From contig JAGBEJ010000014.1 in the NCBI GenBank assembly GCA_017937025.1, positions 1 to 38,079 on the forward strand: DNA of 38,079 nucleotides, read 5' to 3'. Position numbers and translations under genes: made by a program. The stretch comes from Paludibacteraceae bacterium. Lineage in GTDB: Bacteria > Bacteroidota > Bacteroidia > Bacteroidales > Paludibacteraceae. Within the stretch, counting starts at the first letter, position 1, and each line of letters opens with the position of its first letter. The notes below the pieces were generated by a model, which was not told where the DNA came from, did no database searches, and saw only the letters and a list, made by a program, of their open reading frames with translations. Positions 1 to 7,561 of this stretch are shown in pieces.

Positions 1-20
1 AAAAAAAAAAAAAAAAAAAA
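1..20. repeat. Poly-A run at window start
   Basis: The first 20 bases are all A. Being at the very edge, the run may be a contig-end or homopolymer assembly feature rather than biology. Confidence 0.8.
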
Positions 21-201
21 TGCAAATTTCAAGGGCGTTTATTTTAGAAATTAGCGCTTCTATTTAGTTAGGCACAGCGACCGAACGCTCAAAACGCCAG
101 TTTAGTTTTCTCTGCCCGCTGAGCGCAATGCAATGGAGCCGAAGCGAAAGAGAAAAAAGTTGAAGTTACCCTTCGACTACGCTCAGGGTGCCGAACACAG
201 C

Positions 202-229
202 GTAGAGTCGTGGTGCGCCGCGACTCTAC
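202..229. repeat. 28-nt palindrome, variant sequence
   Basis: Arms GTAGAGTCG (202-210) and CGACTCTAC (221-229) pair perfectly over 9 bp around a GC-rich centre. It has the same 28-nt length and the same GTAG/CTAC ends as the palindromes that follow, but a different internal sequence. Confidence 0.75.
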
Positions 230-246
230 AAAAAAATCAATATTCT

Positions 247-274
247 GTACAGACGGAGCGCGCTCCGTCTCTAC
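247..274. repeat. 28-nt palindrome, GACGGAGC type (module 1)
   Basis: Left arm GTACAGACGGAGCG, right arm CGCTCCGTCTCTAC. The arms pair along all 14 positions except one (C versus G at position 4). It is the first palindrome of the first ~131-nt module. The same sequence type at 378 is the one split by the IS element. Confidence 0.85.
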
Positions 275-289
275 ACCCCGCGCGAAAAT

Positions 290-317
290 GTACAGACGCG
301 ATTAATCGCGTCTCTAC
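290..317. repeat. 28-nt palindrome, GACGCGATTAATCGCGTC type (module 1)
   Basis: GTACAGACGCGATT followed by AATCGCGTCTCTAC, one mismatch between the arms. The same 28 nt recur at 1810-1837. Short intergenic palindromes of this style are common in Bacteroidetes genomes; no REP-type (Y1) transposase gene is visible in this window. Confidence 0.85.
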
Positions 318-334
318 AACAACCACTCAAAATC

Positions 335-362
335 GTAGAGACGTTACGTGCAACATCTCAAT
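335..362. repeat. 28-nt palindrome, degenerate (module 1)
   Basis: It begins GTAGAGACGTTACG and continues TGCAACATCTCA. Compared with the better-preserved copy at 1856-1883 it carries several substitutions that weaken the pairing. Confidence 0.65.
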
Positions 363-377
363 GAATCCCCATTCCCT

Positions 378-393
378 GTACAGACGGAGCGTG
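378..393. repeat. Left half of a palindrome split by the IS
   Basis: GTACAGACGGAG plus CGTG. The right half (CGTG plus CTCCGTCTCTAC) is at 1777-1792. Removing the IS and one copy of CGTG restores a 28-nt palindrome of the same type as 247-274. Confidence 0.85.
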
Positions 394-418
394 TGAGGTG
401 AACCCCAAAAGTTGGACA
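394..418 (+). repeat. IS left terminal inverted repeat
   Basis: 25 bp, TGAGGTGAACCCC...GGACA, matching the right end without mismatch. A TTG at 412 opens the reading frame inside this repeat, but the ATG at 433 is the more credible start. Confidence 0.92.
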
Positions 419-432
419 AAAAACTTTGGGGT

Positions 433-1749
433 ATGACAAGATATCACGATTTAAAGACAAAAATTGAGTCAATCCGCTTACGCAAAGAAGGAAGACGCAG
501 TACTGACATCGGGCGCATGCTTGGAGTCAGCGTCAGCCAAATAGACCGCTGGCAGAATCTTTACGAAGCCCATGGCGAGCGAGGTCTGTCGAACAAGAAC
601 AGAGTCGTCACCTATGAGAAAAAACGCGCTTTGGCGAGGAAAGTGCTGGAAAAAGGCTTATCTTGCGAGCAAGTGTCCTTGAAGGCAGGTTGCGGAAGAA
701 GCTCCCTGTGCCATTGGGTGGCATTGGTGCTTGAGTCCGGGAACTACGAGGTGTTAAAACCGAAAAGAAATGGGAAGAACGAAGAAAACAGAAGCGGCAG
801 ACGCGGAACTGGAGAGACTTCGCGCGGAAGTGGCGTATCTCCGCGCGGAGAACACCCTTTTAAAAAAAACATACGCAATGATGCAAGCGAAGAAAAAAGA
901 GGCAGAGTCGAGAAGGCAAGGGAAATAGCCAGGCTCTCAAAGGAGCATCCATTGTCCGTGCTGCTCCATATGGCGAACATGCCAAGATCGACGTATTACT
1001 ATCGCCTGTCCCGCCCCGTCGCAGACAAGCGCATGGCAGAGAAAAGGGCAATAATGGAGATTTACGAGCGAAGCAGACGCACTTACGGATACAGACGCAT
1101 AACAATGGCCATGCGGTCTCTTGGCTACAACATAAACCACAAAACGGTGAGGAAGCTTATGGTCTCCATAGGGATACGAGCGGTGCAGAAGCGCAAGAAA
1201 TACCGTTCGTACAGGGGGACTGTCGGGAAGGTGGCAGAGAACATCCTGTCCAGAGACTTCAAGGCGGATGCCCCGGGCTTGAAACTGGCAACCGACATAT
1301 CGCAGATAAACGTCGCGGAAAAGAAACTGTACATATCCGCCATGATAGACATGTTTAACGGTGAGGTCGTGGCGTACCGCATATCGGAAAGTCCGAATCT
1401 TAAACTCGTGATGTCGATGATGCGCAGAGCGCTTCGCAAAAACGTGTTCCGTACGGGCTGCATCATGCATTCTGACCAGGGATGGCATTAACAGCATCAT
1501 GTCTATACTTCTTTTTTGAAGTCGAAAAACATAATCCAAAGCATGTCAAGGAAAGGCAACTGCCTTGACAACGCAATGATGGAGAGCTTTTTCGGGACAT
1601 TGAAGTCTGAGTTTGTTTATTTGCACAAATACAGAAATAAAGACATGTTTGTCTCTGCGCTTGACAAATACATAGCATATTACAATAATGAAAGAATAAA
1701 ACTCAGACTTAAAACGAGCCCTGTGAGATTTAAAGAACTATTTTTATAA
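433..1749 (+). pseudogene. IS3-family transposase (OrfA/OrfB), broken
   Basis: This encodes the OrfA helix-turn-helix part and the OrfB DDE integrase part of an IS150-type transposase. The N-terminal half has the repeated DNA-binding pattern ending near LKPKR. OrfB shows STYYYRL, the first Asp in LATDISQI, the second in HSDQGWH and the Glu in NAMMESFFGTLKSE. Two lesions are visible. First, an in-frame TAA at 1489-1491 sits where Tyr is expected (GWH-stop-QHHVY), separating the two Asp from the Glu. Second, around 763-770 one extra A seems to shift OrfA: the frame from 770 (MGRTKKTEAADAELERLRAE) encodes the expected coiled coil, ending with TAG at 926-928, while the original frame runs on through a scrambled linker into OrfB. 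A-runs at 862-869 and 893-898 are candidate sites for the usual -1 programmed frameshift. If both lesions are real, no active full transposase is made. Confidence 0.88.
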
Positions 1750-1751
1750 TC

Positions 1752-1776
1752 TGTCCAACTTTTGGGGTTCACCTCA
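1752..1776 (-). repeat. IS right terminal inverted repeat
   Basis: 25 bp, the exact reverse complement of 394-418, ending in CA at 1776. It starts 3 nt after the transposase stop codon. Confidence 0.92.
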
Positions 1777-1792
1777 CGTGCTCCGTCTCTAC
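1777..1792. repeat. Right half of the IS-split palindrome
   Basis: The target-duplication copy CGTG followed by CTCCGTCTCTAC, completing the palindrome whose left arm is at 378-389. Confidence 0.85.
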
Positions 1793-1809
1793 AACACGCA
1801 CGCGAAAAT

Positions 1810-1837
1810 GTACAGACGCGATTAATCGCGTCTCTAC
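1810..1837. repeat. 28-nt palindrome, GACGCGATTAATCGCGTC type (module 2)
   Basis: Identical over 28 nt to 290-317, and preceded by the same CGCGAAAAT context. It is the second palindrome of the second module. Confidence 0.85.
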
Positions 1838-1855
1838 AAACAACTACTCAAAATC

Positions 1856-1883
1856 GTACAGACGTTGCGTGCAACGTCTCCAA
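1856..1883. repeat. 28-nt palindrome, GACGTTGCGTGCAACGTC type (module 2)
   Basis: GACGTTGCG pairs with TGCAACGTC. It is the better-preserved counterpart of 335-362 and ends CTCCAA instead of CTCTAC. Confidence 0.75.
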
Positions 1884-1892
1884 ACGAAATCA

Positions 1893-1920
1893 TACATAGG
1901 CAATTAATCGCGTCTCCCAC
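1893..1920. repeat. Decayed 28-nt palindrome
   Basis: The right half, AATTAATCGCGTCTCCCAC, resembles the 290/1810 type; the left half (TACATAGGCAATT) has diverged. It ends 12 nt before the -7-like element of the next gene. Confidence 0.5.
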
Positions 1921-1931
1921 AGAAAAAACGC

Positions 1932-1939
1932 TACATTTG
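1932..1939 (+). promoter_or_regulatory. Bacteroidetes-type -7 element for the DUF4375 gene
   Basis: TACATTTG matches TAnnTTTG and ends 22 nt before the ATG at 1962. No clear -33 TTG at the usual 19-21 nt spacing. Confidence 0.5.
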
Positions 1940-1961
1940 CATAAAAACAAACACCAACGAC

Positions 1962-2471
1962 ATGAACAGCATAAAAATAAGCGACAAAGCCCTGATGAAC
2001 GCCGCAAAGAACGGCAACTGGGCATTCCTCGAGGTATTCATCGACGCCTACAAAAAGGCGACAGGCGACGAACTGACCGCCGAAAGCATGGCCAAGCTCA
2101 ACGGCTGGCAGAACGTGCTGCTGGCGTTCTCCGTCTTCCGCGACGAGGTGCGCTCCGGCGGATTCGTGCAGCTCATCTACAACGGCTACGGACCATACAT
2201 CTTCGAGAATCCGTTCGCCAAAGCCATGAAGGAAATGGGCGCGAAGGAGCTGTCCAAACTCGTTTACAAGGCAAGGGAGATTTACGAGCTCAGGAAAGAC
2301 GACCTCGCCAAGGAAGTGGAGGAAGACGAACTCTGCGAGACCTACCTTGACTACGAGGAGTTCGACCCGCTGGACGACGAGTACATCGAGCTGGAAGCCG
2401 ACAGCATCAGCGCCATCGCCCATTATGTGGACGAGCACATCGACGACTTCGGCGAAGTGGTTAAGGATTAA
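1962..2471 (+). CDS. DUF4375 (DMP19-like) family protein
   Basis: A soluble, acidic 169-residue protein without signal peptide or membrane segment. The central part ([30 protein letters not shown]) matches the conserved core of DUF4375, where a W-x-x-L-L-A and a G-G-F-x-Q pattern recur. DMP19, a member of this broad family in Neisseria, is reported as a DNA-mimic protein. The acidic C-terminus here ([20 protein letters not shown]) would fit a charged-surface role, but that is only inference. The molecular function is unknown. The ATG at 1962 follows a TAnnTTTG element. The stop overlaps the uvrB stop of the opposite strand by two bases, with no terminator hairpin between the convergent genes. 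Confidence 0.8.
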   Translation: MNSIKISDKALMNAAKNGNWAFLEVFIDAYKKATGDELTAESMAKLNGWQNVLLAFSVFRDEVRSGGFVQLIYNGYGPYIFENPFAKAMKEMGAKELSKLVYKAREIYELRKDDLAKEVEEDELCETYLDYEEFDPLDDEYIELEADSISAIAHYVDEHIDDFGEVVKD

Positions 2472-4501
2472 GTATCTGCCCCCTGCTCGGCTTTCATCTT
2501 GTCGAGGCGCGTCTGCATACGCTGCATGTCGTCGCGGAGCTGGGCGGCAGTGATGAAGTCCAGGTCCTTGGCAGCGCCGAGCATGGCTTTCTTGGTGCGC
2601 TCGATGGCTTTCTGCAGCTGCGATATGTTCATGTACTGAACGACAGGGTCGGCAGCCGCGGCGACTGTTCTGTCCGGCTCAACGTATGCGTTATCGATTT
2701 TCTTGGCGAACACTTCAGGAGTGTTTATCGCCTTCTTCAGAGCCTGCGGCGTTATGTTGTGCTCCTCGTTGTATCTCATCTGCTTCTCGCGGCGACGGCT
2801 TGTCTCGTCTATGGTTCTCTGCATGCTCTCGGTTATCGTGTCGGCATACATTATCACCGTTCCGTTCAGGTTGCGGGCGGCACGGCCAGCCGTCTGAGTG
2901 AGCGAGCGGTGCGAGCGCAAGAATCCTTCCTTGTCGGCGTCGAGTATAGCCACGAGCGACACTTCCGGCAGGTCGAGTCCCTCACGCAGCAGGTTCACGC
3001 CCACAAGCACGTCGATGTCGCCCTTGCGCAGGTCCTCAAGTATGCGCACACGGTCCATTGTGTCCACGTCGGAATGTATGTAGTTGACACGCACGTTCTT
3101 GTCCAGCAGATACGACGTCAGCTCCTCCGCCATGCGCTTGGTCAGCGTGGTCACGAGCACACGCTCGTTGCGCTCCACTCGCTGCTGTATCTCCTCCATC
3201 AGGTCGTCAATCTGGTTGAGCGTCGGGCGCACGACTATCTGCGGGTCAAGCAGTCCTGTCGGACGGATTATCTGCTCGACGAACGCGCCGCCCGTCCTCG
3301 TCAGCTCGTAGTCGGCTGGCGTGGCTGAGACGAAGATGGTCTGCGGTGTCAGCGACTCGAACTCCTCGAACTTGAGCGGACGGTTGTCCTTGGCTGCCGG
3401 CAGACGGAAGCCGTACTCCACGAGGTTCTTCTTGCGTGCCGCGTCGCCGCCGTACATGGCTTGTATCTGAGGCACGGTCACATGGCTCTCGTCGATGACC
3501 AACAGAAAGTCCTTGGGGAAGAAGTCAAGCAGGCAGAACGGTCTCGACCCCGGCTCGCGCCCGTCGAAGTAGCGCGAATAGTTCTCTATGCCGGGACAGT
3601 AGCCCAGCTCGCGTATCATCTCCATGTCGTAGTTCACTCGCTCGCTTATGCGCTTTGCCTCAAGCATTCGGCCCTCGGACTCGAAGTATTTGACCTGTTC
3701 CTGCAAGTCGGCTTGTATCTTGTTTATAGCCATGTTCACGCCCTCTTTCGTGGTGACGAAGATCGTGGCTGGGTAAATCTGGAATTCCTCGAACGACTCA
3801 ATCTCCTGCCCCGTCACTGGGTCGATAGTGAGTATCTCGTCTATCTCGTCGCCCCAGAACACGACACGGAGCGCGAAGTCCTCGTAGGCGACGAATATAT
3901 CGACAGTGTCGCCTGTGACACGGAAGTTGCCGCGTGTCAGCTGTATCTCGTTGCGCACATACTGGGCATCGACGAGCTGGCGCAGAAAAGCGTTGCGCAC
4001 TATCGTCTGCCCGCGGCGTATGGATATGAGGTTGTCGTGGTAGGACTGCGGATTGCCTATGCCGTAGAGACAAGACACCGACGACACCACGATGACGTCA
4101 CGCCGTCCGGAGAGCAGCGCCGTTGACGTGGCGAGGCGCAGCTTGTCTATCTCGTCGTTTATGGCGAGGTCCTTCTCTATGTAAGTGTCGGTGCTGGGGA
4201 TGTATGCCTCTGGCTGGTAGTAGTCGTAGTATGACACGAAATACTCCACGGCGTTGTTTGGAAAGAACGCCTTGAACTCGCCGTAAAGCTGCGCCGCCAG
4301 CGTCTTGTTGTGCGACAGGATGAGCGTCGGGCGCTGCAGTTTCTGTATCACATTCGCCACAGTGAACGTCTTGCCCGAGCCTGTGACTCCGAGCAGCACC
4401 TGCGAATGCGCCCCCTGCTTAACGCCCTTTACGAGTTCCTCTATCGCCTCAGGCTGGTCGCCTGTGGGCTTGTAGTCCGATGTCAGTTCAAAATCCTTCA
4501 T
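2468..4501 (-). CDS. uvrB: UvrB, excinuclease ABC subunit B
   Basis: The damage-verifying helicase of nucleotide excision repair. It is loaded by UvrA, opens DNA around the lesion with its beta-hairpin, and then recruits UvrC. At 677 residues it has full family length. Visible are Walker A GVTGSGKT (about 38-45), the beta-hairpin segment [20 protein letters not shown], the DESHVTVPQ region, helicase motifs ([38 protein letters not shown]) and a C-terminal UVR coiled coil ([15 protein letters not shown]). The frame also has an upstream TTG at 4504, but the ATG at 4501 is the better start. It lies 28 nt downstream of the pspC-like gene on the same strand and is probably cotranscribed with it. 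Arginine codons are mostly CGC/CGT. Confidence 0.97.
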   Translation of the reverse strand: MKDFELTSDYKPTGDQPEAIEELVKGVKQGAHSQVLLGVTGSGKTFTVANVIQKLQRPTLILSHNKTLAAQLYGEFKAFFPNNAVEYFVSYYDYYQPEAYIPSTDTYIEKDLAINDEIDKLRLATSTALLSGRRDVIVVSSVSCLYGIGNPQSYHDNLISIRRGQTIVRNAFLRQLVDAQYVRNEIQLTRGNFRVTGDTVDIFVAYEDFALRVVFWGDEIDEILTIDPVTGQEIESFEEFQIYPATIFVTTKEGVNMAINKIQADLQEQVKYFESEGRMLEAKRISERVNYDMEMIRELGYCPGIENYSRYFDGREPGSRPFCLLDFFPKDFLLVIDESHVTVPQIQAMYGGDAARKKNLVEYGFRLPAAKDNRPLKFEEFESLTPQTIFVSATPADYELTRTGGAFVEQIIRPTGLLDPQIVVRPTLNQIDDLMEEIQQRVERNERVLVTTLTKRMAEELTSYLLDKNVRVNYIHSDVDTMDRVRILEDLRKGDIDVLVGVNLLREGLDLPEVSLVAILDADKEGFLRSHRSLTQTAGRAARNLNGTVIMYADTITESMQRTIDETSRRREKQMRYNEEHNITPQALKKAINTPEVFAKKIDNAYVEPDRTVAAAADPVVQYMNISQLQKAIERTKKAMLGAAKDLDFITAAQLRDDMQRMQTRLDKMKAEQGADT

Positions 4502-4529
4502 CAAGCAATCATCATCACTAAGCCGTCAA

Positions 4530-4760
4530 TCACCAACGGTCATCCTTCTTCTGCACATTGTCAACGTCGGTGTCCAGCGGCATTATTATGGCGCAGATGA
4601 TGTAGATAATCAAGCCGCCAAAGCCCAGAACTGCCAGAATCACCATTATGACTCTGATGAGTGTCGAATCCACTCCATCGAAATAGGCAGCTATGCCGCC
4701 GCAAACGCCAGCTATCTTCTTATCGGTAGAAGAACGTGTAAGTCTTTTTGCATCACTCAT
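4530..4760 (-). CDS. PspC-domain small membrane protein
   Basis: A 76-residue protein with the PspC domain: an N-terminal RLTRSSTDKKIAGVCGGIAAYF motif region followed by one or two hydrophobic helices (VIMVILAVLGFGGLIIYIICAI) and a short charged tail. In proteobacteria PspC is a membrane partner in the phage-shock response; stand-alone short versions are common in Bacteroidetes and their role is less clear. The ATG at 4760 follows a -7-like element at 4786-4793. No other psp genes are nearby. uvrB follows 28 nt downstream and may share its promoter. Confidence 0.88.
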   Translation of the reverse strand: MSDAKRLTRSSTDKKIAGVCGGIAAYFDGVDSTLIRVIMVILAVLGFGGLIIYIICAIIMPLDTDVDNVQKKDDRW

Positions 4761-4785
4761 AAGCCTTGAGATTTCAGTTCATTCA

Positions 4786-4793
4786 CAAATATA
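4786..4793 (-). promoter_or_regulatory. -7 element upstream of pspC-like gene/uvrB
   Basis: On the minus strand this reads TATATTTG. A TTG lies 20 nt further upstream (complement of 4814-4816), the expected spacing of the Bacteroidetes sigma-ABfr promoter. Confidence 0.6.
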
Positions 4794-4887
4794 CCAAAGC
4801 ACACGCACACCAACAACAAAAAAACGCATAAAACAACATGAAAAATAGCGTTGCGCAAATTAATGTCCACATTATCGCATTATTGAT

Positions 4888-4895
4888 TAAATTTG
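4888..4895 (+). promoter_or_regulatory. -7 element upstream of the CstA-type gene
   Basis: TAAATTTG fits TAnnTTTG, giving a leader of about 60 nt before the ATG at 4958. No clear -33 element. Confidence 0.45.
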
Positions 4896-4957
4896 CAGAA
4901 TACGTGTCATAACCCAAGACGCATAAAAGACAATAAAACACTAAACAACAAAAAGAT

Positions 4958-6430
4958 ATGTTTTCATTCATCATTGCACTTGCAGCCTTGGTCGTAGGCT
5001 ACATATTCTACGGCAAGTTCATAGAAAAGATATTCGGAGCGGACAACCGCCCCACCCCGGCTGTGACTAAGGCTGACGGAGTGGACTACATTGTCATGCC
5101 GACATGGAAAGTCTTCATGATTCAGTTCCTCAACATTGCCGGCACAGGACCTATCTTCGGCGCCATCATGGGAGCCAAGTTCGGTCCGTCGTCCTATCTA
5201 TGGATCGTCTTCGGATGCATATTCGCCGGTGCGGTGCACGACTACCTCTCCGGAATGCTCTCCATGAGAAACGATGGCGCGGGACTGCCTACGCTTGTGG
5301 GCAAGTATCTTGGCGAAAGGACGAAGAACGTGATGCTTGTCTTCACAGTGCTTCTGCTCATCATGGTAGGCGCGGTGTTTGTTTACAGCCCGGCGCAGAT
5401 ACTCGGCGGAATGACCGAAAACCTCTTCGGCAGCGAGACCACAGCAATGTCAGTGTGGATTGTCGTGATTTTCGTTTATTACATAATAGCCACGATGATG
5501 CCTGTCGATAAGATAATCGGCAAAATCTATCCGCTGTTCGCGTTTTCGCTGCTGTTCATGGCACTGTCGCTGCTGATAATGCTGTTCGTGAAATGGCCGT
5601 CACTGCCTGAAATCTGGGACGGACTCGGCAACAGGACCGAAAGTCTCGGAGTCATGAACCAGCCTATATTCCCATGTCTGTTCATCACCATCGCCTGCGG
5701 TGCCATATCGGGCTTCCACGCCACACAGTCGCCGCTCATGGCAAGGTGCGTCAAGCACGAGAAGTACGGCAGACCGATATTCTACGGATCTATGATAACC
5801 GAAGGCATCGTCGCGCTCATCTGGGCGACCGTGGCTTCATACTTCTTCTTCGACGGCGGACATGAGGCTCTCGGAGCGCCAAAGGGACTTGCGACTTCTG
5901 CCCCTGAGGTTGTAACCATCGTGGCTGACGGATGGCTCGGCAAGTTCGGAGCGGTGCTCGCCCTGTTGGGAGTCGTGGCTGCGCCTATCACTTCGGGCGA
6001 CACGGCACTGAGGAGCGCACGCCTCATCATAGCCGACGTCACCAAGCTGGCGCAAAAGACCATCAAAAGCCGACTGCTTATATGCGTACCCCTGTTTGCG
6101 CTCACAATGCTTGTGCTGTGGTTCAACATCGCTGACAAAGACGGTTTCAATGTCATCTGGAGCTACTTCGGATGGGCGAACCAGACGCTGTCGGTGTTCA
6201 CTCTGTGGACCATCACCGTGTTCCTCGCCTTGAGCAAGAAGCCGTACATCATAACAATGATTCCAGCCGTCTTCATGACCGGCGTCTGCACAACGTTCCT
6301 GTTCATATCCAAGAACTCGCTCGGCTCGCTCGAGGTGTTCAGCAACCCCGTCATCGGCTATGCCGTGGGCGCAGTCAGCATGGTGTGCAGCGTTGCGCTG
6401 TTCGCTATGTGGCTGAGGAAGCAGAAATAA
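4958..6430 (+). CDS. cstA: Carbon starvation protein CstA family transporter
   Basis: A 490-residue polytopic inner-membrane protein of the CstA family; E. coli members import peptides or pyruvate. Visible hallmarks are the N-terminal GYIFYGKFIEKIF helix, ADGVDYIVMP, the conserved stretch FLNIAGTGPIFGAIMGAKFG, AGAVHDYLSGMLSMR and ITSGDTALRSARLIIAD. It is shorter than E. coli CstA (about 700 residues) and matches the compact form common in Bacteroidetes. It starts at the ATG at 4958 after an A-rich leader, stands alone, and ends at a strong hairpin terminator (6456-6488). The substrate cannot be told from sequence. Confidence 0.92.
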   Translation: MFSFIIALAALVVGYIFYGKFIEKIFGADNRPTPAVTKADGVDYIVMPTWKVFMIQFLNIAGTGPIFGAIMGAKFGPSSYLWIVFGCIFAGAVHDYLSGMLSMRNDGAGLPTLVGKYLGERTKNVMLVFTVLLLIMVGAVFVYSPAQILGGMTENLFGSETTAMSVWIVVIFVYYIIATMMPVDKIIGKIYPLFAFSLLFMALSLLIMLFVKWPSLPEIWDGLGNRTESLGVMNQPIFPCLFITIACGAISGFHATQSPLMARCVKHEKYGRPIFYGSMITEGIVALIWATVASYFFFDGGHEALGAPKGLATSAPEVVTIVADGWLGKFGAVLALLGVVAAPITSGDTALRSARLIIADVTKLAQKTIKSRLLICVPLFALTMLVLWFNIADKDGFNVIWSYFGWANQTLSVFTLWTITVFLALSKKPYIITMIPAVFMTGVCTTFLFISKNSLGSLEVFSNPVIGYAVGAVSMVCSVALFAMWLRKQK

Positions 6431-6455
6431 TAACAAACAAAACTCATACAGAAAC

Positions 6456-6488
6456 AACAGACACCGCAATGCAGTGTCTGTTTTTTTG
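6456..6488 (+). terminator. Rho-independent terminator after the CstA-type gene
   Basis: AACAGACAC (6456-6464) pairs with GTGTCTGTT (6474-6482), followed by a T-run. Confidence 0.85.
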
Positions 6489-6502
6489 TATGGAAGCACA
6501 AT

Positions 6503-6685
6503 GACCAGCAAGATTTTTCTGCACTAATACGCGACCTGAAAGAGCAAAATCTTATAGCCCACGGCAATCACCCTGCCGACGCACACCGCACCGACGACAA
6601 CTGCTACAACATCATCGGACAGCGTGTCAGCAGAAACGCCAAAGGCATCGTCATCCACAAGGGCAAAGCGTATATGAACCAATAA
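6503..6685 (+). pseudogene. Remnant of a secreted-protein C-terminus
   Basis: The plus-strand frame ending at the TAA at 6683-6685 encodes CYNIIGQRVSRNAKGIVIHK then GKAYMNQ. This closely resembles the YNxxGQRV...GIYIxxGKK tail at the end of many secreted Bacteroidales proteins. About 60 codons remain in frame; upstream the frame runs into the terminator of the preceding gene and has no suitable start codon. I read it as the 3' scrap of a lost gene. The recognisable part is roughly 6593-6685; the 5' limit is uncertain. Confidence 0.55.
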
Positions 6686-6728
6686 ACAAGCAATGACCGA
6701 AAAGACTCAAAAGATACGTCACAGCAAA

Positions 6729-7535
6729 TCACTTCACAATCACCTTGCGGTTGTTGCGCACGTACACACCATTCTCCGACGGCTGACACTTGAGCAGCCT
6801 GCCATCTAAGGTGTACCAGCACTGCTGTTCTGCATGGGATGACTCAGAGTCGTGGACGCCCGTAGTAGAAGGCGGCACAACCTCGAATTCCTCAGTAAGA
6901 ATGACGCTCCATGCGCCTTTAGAATCGCACACAGCCCATGAAAGAGTATGGAGGCTGTACGACAGCGCCGTCACATCTATCTCCACCATGTCGGTGAGCG
7001 CCATGGTAGGTACGGTTTTTATCTGTTCCATGTCATCGTCTATCCAGTAGCCGTAGCTGGCAATGGTGGCTGCAGTCTCCACTCTCGGCTTCACAAAGAA
7101 CTTGGTGACTGGAGCGCTCCACAAGTTGTTGTTATCCTTAACTCGCACCGTCAGGGAATGCAATCCATCGGACAGTTGCGAGACGTCAATCTCCGCAGGA
7201 CTATCTCCCAAGGTCTGCTTCTCGGCGACCAACTGGTCTATCCAGCATTCCCGTTCGGTTATGTTCGCAGCCGCCACCGCATTCGTCTTCACGAAGAACT
7301 TCGTCACCGGAGCGCTCCACAGGTTGTTGTCATTCACCCTGACTGTCACAGAGTGCAGTCCGTCGGGCAGTTGCGAGACATCAATCTCCGCAGGACTATC
7401 TCCCAAGGTCTGCTTCTCGGCTATCTGCTGGTCTATCCAGTATTCCCGTTCGGTTATACTGTTCTGCCCCATCGTGGCGACGGTGCCAATGAGGATACTG
7501 CATACGGTTAGTAATCTGTTCATTTTCAATGCCAT
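6729..7535 (-). CDS. Secreted tandem-repeat protein with sorting-like tail
   Basis: A 268-residue protein with a signal peptide (RLLTVCSILIGTVATMGQ) and three ~65-residue repeats at about residues 27-91, 92-157 and 158-222. Each repeat has the pattern YWID...EIDVSQL.DGLHS.TVRV.DNN.LWSAPVTKFFVK; the third has diverged. Such WSAPVTKFFVK modules occur in Bacteroidetes surface proteins, often next to beta-helix domains. The last ~30 residues (CWYTLDGRLLKCQPSENG then VYVRNNRKVIVK) look like a C-terminal sorting or anchoring tail. The gene follows the beta-helix gene by 26 nt on the same strand, so the two are probably an operon. The ATG at 7535 or at 7523 could be the start. The exact function is unknown. 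Confidence 0.8.
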   Translation of the reverse strand: MALKMNRLLTVCSILIGTVATMGQNSITEREYWIDQQIAEKQTLGDSPAEIDVSQLPDGLHSVTVRVNDNNLWSAPVTKFFVKTNAVAAANITERECWIDQLVAEKQTLGDSPAEIDVSQLSDGLHSLTVRVKDNNNLWSAPVTKFFVKPRVETAATIASYGYWIDDDMEQIKTVPTMALTDMVEIDVTALSYSLHTLSWAVCDSKGAWSVILTEEFEVVPPSTTGVHDSESSHAEQQCWYTLDGRLLKCQPSENGVYVRNNRKVIVK

Positions 7536-7561
7536 TAAGTTATTTAACCATCAGCAGGCAC

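Larger units (their letters stand above)
21..393. other. Gene-free stretch with palindromic repeats
   Basis: I see no credible gene here. The only sizeable open frame (133-396, plus) runs through palindromic repeats and has no recognisable protein features. Positions 123-150 (GCGCAATG...GAAGCGAAAG) recur in inverted orientation near 36382-36410, and TTCGACTACGCTCA at 172-185 recurs at 36434-36447. From 202 onward the sequence is a series of 28-nt palindromes, annotated separately. Confidence 0.7.
394..1776 (+). mobile_element. IS3-family (IS150-like) insertion sequence
   Basis: A complete 1,383-bp element. It has perfect 25-bp terminal inverted repeats beginning TGAGGTGAACCCC and ending TTCACCTCA, that is, the TG...CA ends of the IS3 family. 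It is flanked by a 4-bp target duplication CGTG at 390-393 and 1777-1780, a length usual for IS3 elements. The transposase gene inside is damaged, so the copy is probably immobile unless helped in trans. Intact ends and target duplication suggest a fairly recent insertion. It sits exactly at the centre of a 28-nt palindrome. Confidence 0.93.

Noticed and set aside
133-396. Plus-strand open frame of 87 codons
   Set aside because: It reads through the palindromic repeats into the IS end and has no protein-like features.
202-1920. Possible CRISPR array
   Set aside because: The repeated units are palindromes of several sequence types with unequal spacers, partly duplicated as a block, and there are no cas genes.
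4783-4974. Minus-strand hydrophobic frame of 63 codons upstream of the CstA-type gene
   Set aside because: It overlaps the cstA start and the pspC promoter; the hydrophobic residues arise from an A-rich leader read in reverse.
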